Shown one piece after another: positions 1 through 5,519 of a stretch of 5,519 nucleotides of DNA (position 1 is its first letter; every line of letters begins with the position of its first letter). The translations under genes and the position numbers were made by a program. This DNA comes from Deltaproteobacteria bacterium UBA6967. Lineage in GTDB: Bacteria; SAR324; NAC60-12. Location of the stretch: positions 1 to 5,519 of the forward strand of contig DJYX01000226.1 of the NCBI GenBank assembly GCA_002450295.1, given 5' to 3'. The notes under the pieces were generated by a model. That model did no database searches, was not told the DNA's origin, and worked only from the letters and a program-made list of their open reading frames with translations.

Positions 1-363
1 GATGGATTGCGATTGCACTCCAGAGACTCCACACAACACAAGAATAGCGCCATCCAAGACACGCAACGAACGTTCTACTTCTACAGTGAAGTCAACGTGT
101 CCAGGAGTGTCGATGATATTGATCTTCTTGTCTTGCCACTGCACTGTGGTAGCTGCAGAGGTGATAGTGATTCCTTTTTCGCGTTCGAGGTCCATGTGGT
201 CCATCGTAGCGCCGGCGCCACCACCGCGGACTTCCTCAATTTTATGAATTCGCCCAGCATAGAAAAGAATGCGCTCTGTCAGAGTCGTCTTTCCGCTGTC
301 AATGTGTGCCGAGATACCGATATTACGTGTATTCTGTAGAATTTTCTGAGATGCCGCATCCAT
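1..363 (-). CDS. fusA: Elongation factor G, N-terminal part (mitochondrial-type / spdEFG1), cut by the window edge
   Basis: EF-G is the cytoplasmic GTPase that drives tRNA-mRNA translocation on the ribosome. Only the first 121 codons lie here and the frame is still open at position 1. The GTPase domain is clear: the G1 P-loop AHIDSGKTT is at residues 19-27, the switch I block [13 protein letters not shown] at about 55-67, and G3 DTPGH at 85-89, followed by [20 protein letters not shown]. Ser in the P-loop (canonical bacterial EF-G has Ala) and [10 protein letters not shown], preceded by a Gly-rich [10 protein letters not shown] stretch, match the mtEFG1/spdEFG1 type known from spirochaetes, planctomycetes and some former deltaproteobacteria. 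Canonical fusA usually sits beside rpsG, rpsL and tuf; here it follows a cobalamin operon and seems to have its own promoter. ATG at 363-361 is chosen because the protein then starts about 12 residues before the conserved RNIGIS motif, although no good Shine-Dalgarno sequence precedes it. Family assignment is very sure; subtype assignment is from remembered motifs. Confidence 0.95.
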   Translation of the reverse strand, partial: MDAASQKILQNTRNIGISAHIDSGKTTLTERILFYAGRIHKIEEVRGGGAGATMDHMDLEREKGITITSAATTVQWQDKKINIIDTPGHVDFTVEVERSLRVLDGAILVLCGVSGVQSQSI

Positions 364-416
364 AACAGTTATACTGGCTCGCGTGGGGTATGGGATTGGG
401 CCATGACAGTTTTCCA

Positions 417-452
417 ACTTGGTTGGTCAGCAAATCGGGGAAAAAACCAAGT
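417..452 (-). repeat. Inverted repeat (possible stem-loop) in the fusA leader
   Basis: ACTTGGTT at 417-424 is exactly repeated as its reverse complement AACCAAGT at 445-452, separated by 20 bases. In a transcript from the candidate promoter at 581-610 it would form an 8-bp stem in the 5' untranslated leader, ending about 53 bases before the fusA start. No run of T follows it closely on the minus strand, so it does not look like a simple terminator. It could be a regulatory hairpin or a protein-binding palindrome, or chance. The symmetry is seen directly; any function is inference. Confidence 0.4.
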
Positions 453-580
453 ATCGGCAGAGGGGAGAGACCGTGGTTGCAGCAGGTTGCTTCAGCGTCT
501 GGCAAGGTCACTGATGCCCACTATGCTTGAGGGAAGTGTCAAGTGGCTTTGGAAAAATAATAATCTATCAAATTAACCAC

Positions 581-610
581 ATTATCTGCTTCAAGCAAGC
601 TTTTTGTCAT
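581..610 (-). promoter_or_regulatory. Candidate sigma70-type promoter for fusA
   Basis: Read on the minus strand, ATGACA (610-605) and GATAAT (586-581) are separated by 18 bases. Each matches five of six positions of the TTGACA and TATAAT consensus. It begins 7 bases after the stop codon of the upstream DUF4345 gene and lies in the AT-richest part of the gap. Transcription would start near 574, giving an untranslated leader of about 210 bases before fusA. The sequence between 363 and 618 shows no convincing gene and no strong hairpin-plus-T-run terminator, so read-through from the cobalamin operon is also possible. Confidence 0.4.
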
Positions 611-617
611 CAGGAAT

Positions 618-1022
618 TCAAGATCTGAACTTCTGTCCAAAAACCAATAAAATCGTAATTAGTAGGCTACCTGCCTCAAAACCAAGCAATTGAAGAGTGA
701 AAGTATCATCTGGTTGATCTAACAGGATTCCGGCAATACGTCCTGCAGTGATTCCGCCATAACAGGAAAGCAGTAACCAAAGCCCAATTCCCGAACAGTT
801 TGCCCGAAAACCTGTGATTACTAGAAAAATCCCCAAGGCGATTTCTAAGCCCCCATAAACAGCCCGTAATTCAGCTAATCCAGCTGGGCTTTGGGGTACC
901 AGACCAATCGCACTAGCCATTGTTGTGGGTTCAATCAGAAACCAAACTCCTAGACCAAAAAATGCGATTCCCTGAAGCAGTAGAAATCCTTGAACCAACT
1001 TGGTCAGCATAGGTGAACTCAT
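618..1022 (-). CDS. DUF4345-family small integral membrane protein
   Basis: This 134-residue, strongly hydrophobic protein has four likely membrane helices, at about residues 9-30, 51-71, 77-99 and 108-129. The conserved-looking AELRAVYGGLEIALG stretch (50-64) at the start of helix 2 and GRIAGILLDQP (94-104) after helix 3 match the general pattern of DUF4345, a four-helix family of unknown function. The length is normal for that family. The ATG at 1022 overlaps the stop codon of the preceding gene as ATGA (1022-1019). No Shine-Dalgarno sequence is visible, so translation probably depends on coupling to that gene. It is the last gene of the run, with the candidate fusA promoter just after it. 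No enzymatic residues are apparent, and nothing in it links it to cobalamin. The family is recognised by motif and topology, not by search. Confidence 0.85.
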   Translation of the reverse strand: MSSPMLTKLVQGFLLLQGIAFFGLGVWFLIEPTTMASAIGLVPQSPAGLAELRAVYGGLEIALGIFLVITGFRANCSGIGLWLLLSCYGGITAGRIAGILLDQPDDTFTLQLLGFEAGSLLITILLVFGQKFRS

Positions 1023-1375
1023 TGAAGGGTGTCGCGCCGTAGATCTTCACTGAGTGATTCCCGCAATTCTGAAGCAGGTAACTTTTGCAGTTCCTCTTGG
1101 AAATCATTTAGAAATCCGGCATAGAGTAGTCCTAGTTGCCCTTCCAAACGTTGCTTCGAGCGTTCATAGGCTCGTTGAAATCTTGGAAGCACCTTTGTGC
1201 GTTGTTGACGAAACTGGTCAGCAATTTCTTCCAATTCCTCAGGATCCAACAAGCGCTCTTTGGCTTCAGGGACTTGCTGCAAGGAGTTCCACTCTTCCTG
1301 CTCAAGTTCGCGCCGTTGCGCCGCTAGTCGATCTTCCCAGTCCTGTAACTTGCGCACAAGAACTTGTAGTTCCAT
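1019..1375 (-). CDS. Small charged coiled-coil protein of unknown function
   Basis: I do not recognise this protein. From the ATG at 1375 it is 118 residues, rich in Glu, Gln, Arg and Leu, with no signal peptide or membrane segment. Two long amphipathic helical stretches are evident: one at about residues 2-55, including KLQDWEDRLAAQRRELEQEE, and one from about 58 to the end, including RFQRAYERSKQRLEGQLGLL. They are separated by a short break around DPEE. It would be expected to be soluble and helical, possibly oligomeric. A TTG at 1414-1412 would add 13 residues and overlap cbiB by 17 bases; neither start has a clear Shine-Dalgarno sequence. ATG is preferred because it follows the cbiB stop by 22 bases and opens the helical region directly. 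Its stop overlaps the DUF4345 start (ATGA), so the two are probably made together. The long uninterrupted frame and the tight junction support a real gene. Confidence 0.8.
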   Translation of the reverse strand: MELQVLVRKLQDWEDRLAAQRRELEQEEWNSLQQVPEAKERLLDPEELEEIADQFRQQRTKVLPRFQRAYERSKQRLEGQLGLLYAGFLNDFQEELQKLPASELRESLSEDLRRDTLQ

Positions 1376-1397
1376 TGGTTCGATAGAGTCAATAATT

Positions 1398-2387
1398 TCA
1401 GTTAAAAACAGCAATCAATAGGCTGATGATTACTAGAAGTAACGGTGTAGTGTATCGATTCAGACGGATTAATCTTGGAATAGAGTCAGCACTAACTTGT
1501 GTAGGATCATCAGAATGACCCAGCCAGGCGTTGTGTTGAAGCCTGCCATTTTTCCATTTTTCACCCACTAGCCGAACACGCAGTGCACCTGCTGACGCAG
1601 CTTGTCCCCAACCAGCGTTGGGTCCTGGCATGTATTGGTGCTGAGACAATCCAATCGACCATGCCATACGGCCATCGTAACCCGGCAGAATCCAAGCCGA
1701 AATATTTAAAAGCACCCAGGTCAACCGAGCCGGCAGCCAATTCATGAGATCATCCGCTCTTGCTCCGAACCAGCCAAAGCATAGGTAGCGCTCATTACGA
1801 TAGCCAACCATTGAATCCATTGTACTGATCACCTTGAAGGCCAGCATGCCTGGAATGCCTCCCAAAGTCAGCCAGAATAAGGGAGAAACTACTCCATCAG
1901 ACAGGTTTTCACTAAGGCTTTCTAGTGTTGCTCGATTACAACCTGCTAGATCAAGTTGTTCTACATCGCGTCCCACTAATTGGGATAATTCCTCTCGGGC
2001 TTTCATCAAATTGCCATCGGCAGTAGCTCGCCAAACGCGTAACCCATGTATCTCCAGATCTCGCAAAGCTAGCAGACTGTAACCCAGAAAGAGATCCAGA
2101 CTCCAACCGAGGACTGGATGTAAACTGCCGAAGAATTTTTGCAAAAGGAAGTAACACCCCAAGACGATCCCTAAGAGCAGCAGACCAAGCAGGATGCCTC
2201 CCGTGTAACCATTCCATCCTCTGGCAAACAGCCATCGCTCTAGGTAACCCAGCAAGTGGCCAATCAGCCGAATTGGATGAAACCGATAAACGGGATCTCC
2301 GAACCAAAGATCCAAGAGGAAGATTGACCAGAGCAACAGCAGAGGAGTCGCCGAACTGGTAAGGGTGAATTCAGCAAAGCCCGTCAA
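1398..2387 (-). CDS. cbiB: Adenosylcobinamide-phosphate synthase CbiB/CobD
   Basis: CbiB is a membrane protein of late cobalamin synthesis. It forms the amide bond between adenosylcobyric acid and (R)-1-amino-2-propanol phosphate (or a related amino alcohol phosphate), giving adenosylcobinamide phosphate. Family motifs occur in order: LLDLWFGDP near the N-terminus, HPIRLIG, RDVEQLDLAGCNRATLES, ENLSDGVVSPLFW, a STMDSMVGYRNERY block, GARADDLMNWLPARLT, and MPGPNAGWGQAASAGAL, with several hydrophobic helices including one at each end. The length of about 329 residues is normal. No ATG is available. The frame opens at TTG 2417 (339 residues, 47-base overlap with cobQ, no Shine-Dalgarno sequence); TTG 2387 has CGAGGA just upstream and a 17-base overlap, so it is preferred with modest confidence. 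A still later start is also possible, because the family usually begins close to the DLxxGDP motif. It lies directly after cobQ, the gene that makes its substrate. Confidence 0.95.
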   Translation of the reverse strand: MTGFAEFTLTSSATPLLLLWSIFLLDLWFGDPVYRFHPIRLIGHLLGYLERWLFARGWNGYTGGILLGLLLLGIVLGCYFLLQKFFGSLHPVLGWSLDLFLGYSLLALRDLEIHGLRVWRATADGNLMKAREELSQLVGRDVEQLDLAGCNRATLESLSENLSDGVVSPLFWLTLGGIPGMLAFKVISTMDSMVGYRNERYLCFGWFGARADDLMNWLPARLTWVLLNISAWILPGYDGRMAWSIGLSQHQYMPGPNAGWGQAASAGALRVRLVGEKWKNGRLQHNAWLGHSDDPTQVSADSIPRLIRLNRYTTPLLLVIISLLIAVFN

Positions 2388-3816
2388 GAATCCTCGACAA
2401 GTTACAGTGGCGCTCAATCAGATCAGCCAATCGATCCAGCTCTCGCAAACTTTCCTGTGCATGGTCCGGAATGGGTTGAATTTGCTTTCCAGTAAGCTGT
2501 AGCAGTCGGTTTGCTACCTCACCCTTATCGAAGATGCCGTGTAGATAAGTTCCGAGAATTCTCTGCTTTTCATCCCAGACACACAATCCTGACGGCTCGA
2601 CCAAATCCATCCATTTTGCAAGCTGTAGTTGGGATCTTCCTGCATGAATTTCGTAGCCACTCACTTTACAACCTTTGAGGATTTCCTGTCCCTCGTATTC
2701 AGCAAGCTGCAGGATCTTAGTAGCCACCATCTCAGTTCGTAAGGGCAGAACACCCAGACCAGACGCACCATCAATTATGCCTTCAATTCCTTTAGGGTCA
2801 GTAATCCACTCTCCCAGCATCTGAAAACCACCACAGATTCCCACCAACAGGAAACTTCCTAGATACTGCCGAATCCAGTCTTCCCATCCCCTGTCTCGGA
2901 GAATTTGCAAATCGGACAATGTATTCTTGCTGCCTGGTAGGATCAACACGTCCGGTAGTCGGCCATTGGGAGGCTTCTCCAGATATTCTAGAGAAATATC
3001 GGGTTGACGCTGTAGGGGAGCAAAGTCGGTAAAATTCGAGAGTTGCGATAAGTGGACAACATGAATTCGCAGGGATGCGTCTTCACGCGGAGTTGAGCGA
3101 ATCTGCTGGGAATCCTCCTCGTCAAGCTGGAAAGAATCGTAGGGAATGGTACCTAGTACTGGTAGCGGAACCTGTTTCTCAAAGAGCCGGATGCCTGGTT
3201 CGAGTAAAGTGTAGTCCCCCCTAAACTTGTTAATCAGGCAGCCATAAAGCAAGGGACGATACTCTGTCTGAATGAGGTCATAAGTCCCCTTGAGCCAAGC
3301 GAAGACTCCTCCATGATCAATATCTCCCACTAACAAAACCCGGGCGTTGGCATGGTGAGCCATCCGCATGTTGGAAAGGTCGGTCTGCTGAAGGTTGATC
3401 TCAGCAGGACTGCCTGCTCCTTCAAGTATCAACAACTCGAAATCACGGGACAGGTCATCATAAACCTTCCGGACAATCGTGAAGTTTTCTTCTGCCAGTT
3501 GATAGTAGTCGCGATAGGCGTAGTTCCCAATGGCCTTGCCTAGGCGCACGAGCTGGGATCGCCCCTGTCCTTGGGGTTTGAGCAAGATCGGATTCATCCG
3601 CACATCCGGTTCCAATCCAGCGGCTTGAGCCTGCAGAACCTGAGCACGTCCCATCTCCTCTCCAGAGCGAGTGACTCCTGAGTTCAGCGCCATATTCTGG
3701 GCTTTGAAGGGGGCTACTCGAACACCACGTCTTGCAAGTAGACGACAGAGGCCGGCACAAAGAAGACTTTTGCCTACTCCGGAACCTGTTCCCTGCAGCA
3801 TTAGTGCTTTGGCCAA
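2371..3816 (-). CDS. cobQ: Cobyric acid synthase CobQ/CbiP (glutamine-hydrolysing)
   Basis: CobQ uses ATP and glutamine to amidate the b, d, e and g carboxylates of adenosylcobyrinic acid a,c-diamide, giving adenosylcobyric acid. The 481 residues hold both expected domains. The N-terminal synthetase domain has the P-loop-like GTGSGVGKS (9-17), FKAQNMALNSGVT (37-49), MNPILLKP and LILEGAGSPAEINL. The C-terminal triad-type glutamine amidotransferase domain has LILPGSKNT, the nucleophile Cys328 in GICGGFQMLG, and His426 in GTYLHGIF. Length is slightly short of the family norm but nothing is missing. The start is TTG at 3816-3814, chosen because GGAG lies 9 bases upstream and the frame then begins just before the P-loop, as in homologues; an ATG five codons later is too close to the P-loop strand. 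It follows the aminotransferase-like gene by 3 bases and overlaps cbiB, so the genes form an operon. Confidence 0.97.
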   Translation of the reverse strand: MAKALMLQGTGSGVGKSLLCAGLCRLLARRGVRVAPFKAQNMALNSGVTRSGEEMGRAQVLQAQAAGLEPDVRMNPILLKPQGQGRSQLVRLGKAIGNYAYRDYYQLAEENFTIVRKVYDDLSRDFELLILEGAGSPAEINLQQTDLSNMRMAHHANARVLLVGDIDHGGVFAWLKGTYDLIQTEYRPLLYGCLINKFRGDYTLLEPGIRLFEKQVPLPVLGTIPYDSFQLDEEDSQQIRSTPREDASLRIHVVHLSQLSNFTDFAPLQRQPDISLEYLEKPPNGRLPDVLILPGSKNTLSDLQILRDRGWEDWIRQYLGSFLLVGICGGFQMLGEWITDPKGIEGIIDGASGLGVLPLRTEMVATKILQLAEYEGQEILKGCKVSGYEIHAGRSQLQLAKWMDLVEPSGLCVWDEKQRILGTYLHGIFDKGEVANRLLQLTGKQIQPIPDHAQESLRELDRLADLIERHCNLSRILDGLC

Positions 3817-3819
3817 GAC

Positions 3820-4878
3820 TCAGCACTCCAATTGCTTCAGTATGGAGAAAAATCGCTGAAGGCCCTCGCGATATTGAAGAGAAATCCGTAGATGGTTGTC
3901 AGCTAAACCTGAGTAGTGCTCGCCCCAACGCATTGTGAGATTTTTTGCAGAGCATTGTTCCCTCAGAAGAGCCAATAACTCTGAGGTGATCTGAAAGAGA
4001 TTGTAGGGAGCGTTGCCAGGGACAATCTTAAGGTGGGAGTGAGATTGCAGTTGAGGCAAGATCTCCTGACAAAGATCAGCCAGTTCCTCACGCTGGACAG
4101 TGGGTTCCTGATGAACCAACTCCAAGCCAATTTGCTGGAGCCACCCAGAAATTGAGGTAGCAGAAAATCTCTTCGAAAGAAAAGCCAGCAGATCCAGATT
4201 ACCTGTAACCAAGTAACTTGGACCCAACCCGGGCCAGCCGTGGGATTCTGCCAGTGTTCCCAACACGATCAGATTGGGACGAATCGTGGGGACCAAGCTG
4301 TTCGTTGAATCCAGATCTACTAAAGCAAGATCTGACTCATCAATCATGAAGCAGGTTTGTGGGTTATCATCAATGAGTGACAACAAAGTTTTTCTGGAAA
4401 AACACTGACCGGTTGGGTTATGTGGATTGCCCAACGTTATCAAAGCTACAGAAGATAGCTCATTTTTGAGTTGGCTTTCATTGAATTGAAAATCCTCTTC
4501 CTGCCTCAGATCAAAAGAAATTTGACGTAATCGGCATAAGGTAGTTACCCGTTCGTAGGCAGAGGAACAAGGTCGGGGCAACAACACAGAAGTCTGTCGG
4601 AAGTATTCGGCGACGGCCAGATACGACTCGGAGGTGCTGGGGCAACAAACTACGTGCTGCTCAGGGATTCTCCACTGCTCAGCGAGGGCTTCCCTCACTG
4701 TCTGGGCGTAAGGTTCAGGAAAACTATGTGCGGCTTCTGTCAACAGTTCTGGGGCAATCGGAGTCCGCAGGACTGGAATGCGCGTGCCAAGATCAATGAT
4801 TTTGTCAGGATCGACATCCTGCTGATGATTGGAGACCATTGTATTATCTGTCGAAAGCTGTTGAACCTTCTTGCTCAT
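3820..4878 (-). CDS. CobD/CobC-like PLP aminotransferase-fold protein lacking the catalytic lysine
   Basis: This 352-residue protein has the fold type I aminotransferase pattern, nearest in layout to histidinol-phosphate aminotransferase and the CobD/CobC threonine-phosphate decarboxylases. Visible family features are NPHNPTG (151-157, with the Asn that contacts PLP), Asp180 in MIDESDLAL (ring-nitrogen partner), Tyr108, and a C-terminal LRISL that supplies the substrate Arg. Its place before cobQ and cbiB fits CobD/CobC, which makes aminopropanol phosphate for CbiB. However, the Schiff-base segment reads TLAESHGWPGLGPSY (208-222), where relatives have S-L-T/S-K followed by GLR-x-GY. Glu211 (codon 4248-4246) replaces Lys and Gly219 replaces the Arg. 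The phosphate-loop G-S/T-x-E-type motif is also altered, to CPSTSES. The frame is intact, so this is not a decayed pseudogene. ATG 4878 is chosen over an ORF extension to 5007 because GGAGG lies 4 bases upstream, the start overlaps the upstream stop (ATGA), and the extra 43 residues lie inside the VWA gene and resemble no family. Confidence 0.85.
   Translation of the reverse strand: MSKKVQQLSTDNTMVSNHQQDVDPDKIIDLGTRIPVLRTPIAPELLTEAAHSFPEPYAQTVREALAEQWRIPEQHVVCCPSTSESYLAVAEYFRQTSVLLPRPCSSAYERVTTLCRLRQISFDLRQEEDFQFNESQLKNELSSVALITLGNPHNPTGQCFSRKTLLSLIDDNPQTCFMIDESDLALVDLDSTNSLVPTIRPNLIVLGTLAESHGWPGLGPSYLVTGNLDLLAFLSKRFSATSISGWLQQIGLELVHQEPTVQREELADLCQEILPQLQSHSHLKIVPGNAPYNLFQITSELLALLREQCSAKNLTMRWGEHYSGLADNHLRISLQYREGLQRFFSILKQLEC
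3826..3829 (-). promoter_or_regulatory. Shine-Dalgarno site deciding the cobQ TTG start
   Basis: GGAG on the minus strand lies 9 bases before the TTG at 3816 and falls within the last codons (Leu-Glu-Cys-stop) of the preceding gene. It supports a TTG start for cobQ, since no ATG at a suitable distance competes. It also implies that ribosomes finishing the upstream gene can re-initiate at once. Confidence 0.6.
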
Positions 4879-5519
4879 CCCGCCTCCAACCGTATGGTCC
4901 TCAAGCGAAGCCCTTTGGATAACTCTTCCACCCAGTTTTCCAGGCCGGTTACACTGTCTGGATGCCACCATTGACTGGCAATTCCTGTACAGAGTAACTG
5001 TTGCCAATGATGACGTAACTTTGATTGTTCTTTAGTTACACTACTTCTAGTGACCTCAAACAGGCCATCGGATGTGAAGATCAACCGATCTTTGGGACCA
5101 ACTCTACTCCGCCTAAGAGCAACCTGTGACTGGCGCAGCAATTTGAATAAGGTGCTGCCACCAGCAGCTTCCTGTAGTTCCCGAAGTCTCTTCTCTGTCT
5201 CGATGGCACTCATTTTTCGACCCAAGCAGAGACTCTCACCGGATTGCAGCACCATGAGGTGAAAGCGGTCTGCACGATACTGCTGAGTCAATTGGATAAG
5301 TTGGTTCCTGACAAAGGCAAGAAAGTCTGTACTTCCAGTCGAGCGACTGGCATCAACAAGCAGCCACCAGAAGCGACGACGCTGAGTGTGAGCATATTGC
5401 AGTTGCCAAACAGGGGAAGTGTTCAAACCTCGCCAGGACTTGCGCAAGGTTGCCAGCCAGTCCAGTGTTCTCCCTTGTTGTTCAGAATTTCTCAATGGTG
5501 GTGGTTCCAGCATAGACTG
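4875..5519 (-). CDS. VWA-domain protein like the C-terminal half of chelatase subunit ChlD/BchD; 5' end may lie outside the window
   Basis: Numbered from the ATG at 5513, this is 212 residues with a single VWA domain. The MIDAS metal site is complete: D-x-S-x-S as DASRS (Asp54, Ser56, Ser58), Thr121 in GGSTLF, and Asp149 in FTSDG. The segment GRTLDWLATLR (14-24) just before it resembles the linker that precedes the VWA domain in magnesium-chelatase D subunits, and the LRELxxxxGGSTLF stretch also fits that family. In cobalamin operons such ChlI/ChlD-like proteins are thought to work with CobN in ATP-dependent cobalt insertion, so a chelatase or chaperone-like role is inferred here. The codons before the ATG stay open to the window edge, so the gene may be the end of a longer ChlD or fused ChlI-ChlD protein, or a stand-alone VWA protein. 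Its stop overlaps the start of the aminotransferase-like gene (ATGA, 4878-4875), which implies translational coupling. Confidence 0.8.
   Translation of the reverse strand, partial: QSMLEPPPLRNSEQQGRTLDWLATLRKSWRGLNTSPVWQLQYAHTQRRRFWWLLVDASRSTGSTDFLAFVRNQLIQLTQQYRADRFHLMVLQSGESLCLGRKMSAIETEKRLRELQEAAGGSTLFKLLRQSQVALRRSRVGPKDRLIFTSDGLFEVTRSSVTKEQSKLRHHWQQLLCTGIASQWWHPDSVTGLENWVEELSKGLRLRTIRLEAG
4883..4887 (-). promoter_or_regulatory. Shine-Dalgarno site for the aminotransferase-like gene
   Basis: GGAGG on the minus strand sits 4 bases upstream of the ATG at 4878, inside the final codons of the VWA gene. Together with the ATGA overlap it decides the start of the aminotransferase-like protein against the upstream ATG at 5007. 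Confidence 0.7.

Noticed and set aside
7..339. Plus-strand frames antisense to fusA
   Set aside because: They mirror a highly conserved EF-G coding stretch and show no protein family features.
323..511. Minus-strand open frame of 62 codons upstream of and overlapping the fusA start
   Set aside because: It overlaps the conserved start of EF-G in another frame, has no Shine-Dalgarno sequence or recognisable composition, and covers the leader repeat; it is best read as chance.
537..542. Perfect TTGACA (minus strand) as the fusA -35 box
   Set aside because: No acceptable -10 hexamer lies 16-18 bases downstream; the sequence there is GC-rich.
587..605. GCTT-loop-AAGC followed by TTTTT on the plus strand as a terminator
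   Set aside because: The stem is only four base pairs, and no plus-strand gene ends here; on the minus strand there is no T run after it.
1054..1386. Plus-strand 110-codon frame opposite the coiled-coil gene
   Set aside because: It is antisense to a frame with coherent helical composition and ATGA coupling; it has no ribosome site or family motif.
3458..3826. Minus-strand 122-codon frame within the start of cobQ
   Set aside because: It lies in an alternative frame over the conserved CobQ N-terminal domain, and its Ser/Arg-rich composition is typical of a frame shadow.
4879..5007. N-terminal extension of the aminotransferase-like protein to the ATG at 5007
   Set aside because: The extra 43 residues lie entirely in the VWA gene and resemble no aminotransferase N-terminus, while ATG 4878 has GGAGG upstream and an ATGA overlap.

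Overview
The window carries the 3' part of a late cobalamin (vitamin B12) biosynthesis operon, two small uncharacterised genes at its end, and the first 121 codons of a translation elongation factor G gene. All genes are on the minus strand, so transcription runs from position 5519 towards position 1. The organism is a bacterium with roughly balanced base composition. The EF-G fragment has the mitochondrial-type / spdEFG1 signature (an [10 protein letters not shown]-loop instead of the canonical AHIDAGKTT, plus a [13 protein letters not shown] block). That form is known from spirochaetes, planctomycetes, some former deltaproteobacteria and related lineages, so one of these groups or a relative is likely. 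A finer placement is not supported.

Layout in transcription order. At 5519-4875 is a von Willebrand A (VWA) domain protein resembling the C-terminal half of the magnesium/cobalt chelatase subunit ChlD/BchD; it may continue beyond the window edge. It overlaps by ATGA a PLP-aminotransferase-fold gene (4878-3820) in the position where CobD/CobC, the threonine-phosphate decarboxylase, would be expected. Three bases later comes cobQ/cbiP, cobyric acid synthase (3816-2371), started at TTG with a good Shine-Dalgarno sequence. It overlaps cbiB, adenosylcobinamide-phosphate synthase (about 2387-1398). Then come a coiled-coil small protein (1375-1019) and, overlapping it by ATGA, a four-helix DUF4345 membrane protein (1022-618). 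A 254-base gap holds a candidate promoter and a perfect 8-bp inverted repeat ahead of fusA (363-1).

The first four genes fit together. The chelatase-type VWA protein points to ATP-driven cobalt insertion. CobQ amidates adenosylcobyrinic acid a,c-diamide to adenosylcobyric acid. CbiB joins adenosylcobyric acid to aminopropanol phosphate, which a CobD/CobC enzyme would supply. The most notable observation is that the CobD/CobC-like protein lacks the Schiff-base lysine (Glu211 stands there) and the nearby Arg of the GLR motif, although the PLP-ring Asp and Asn are kept and the frame is intact. This suggests a pseudoenzyme or one with altered chemistry where the linker-forming enzyme should be. 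The two genes between cbiB and fusA have no evident link to cobalamin.
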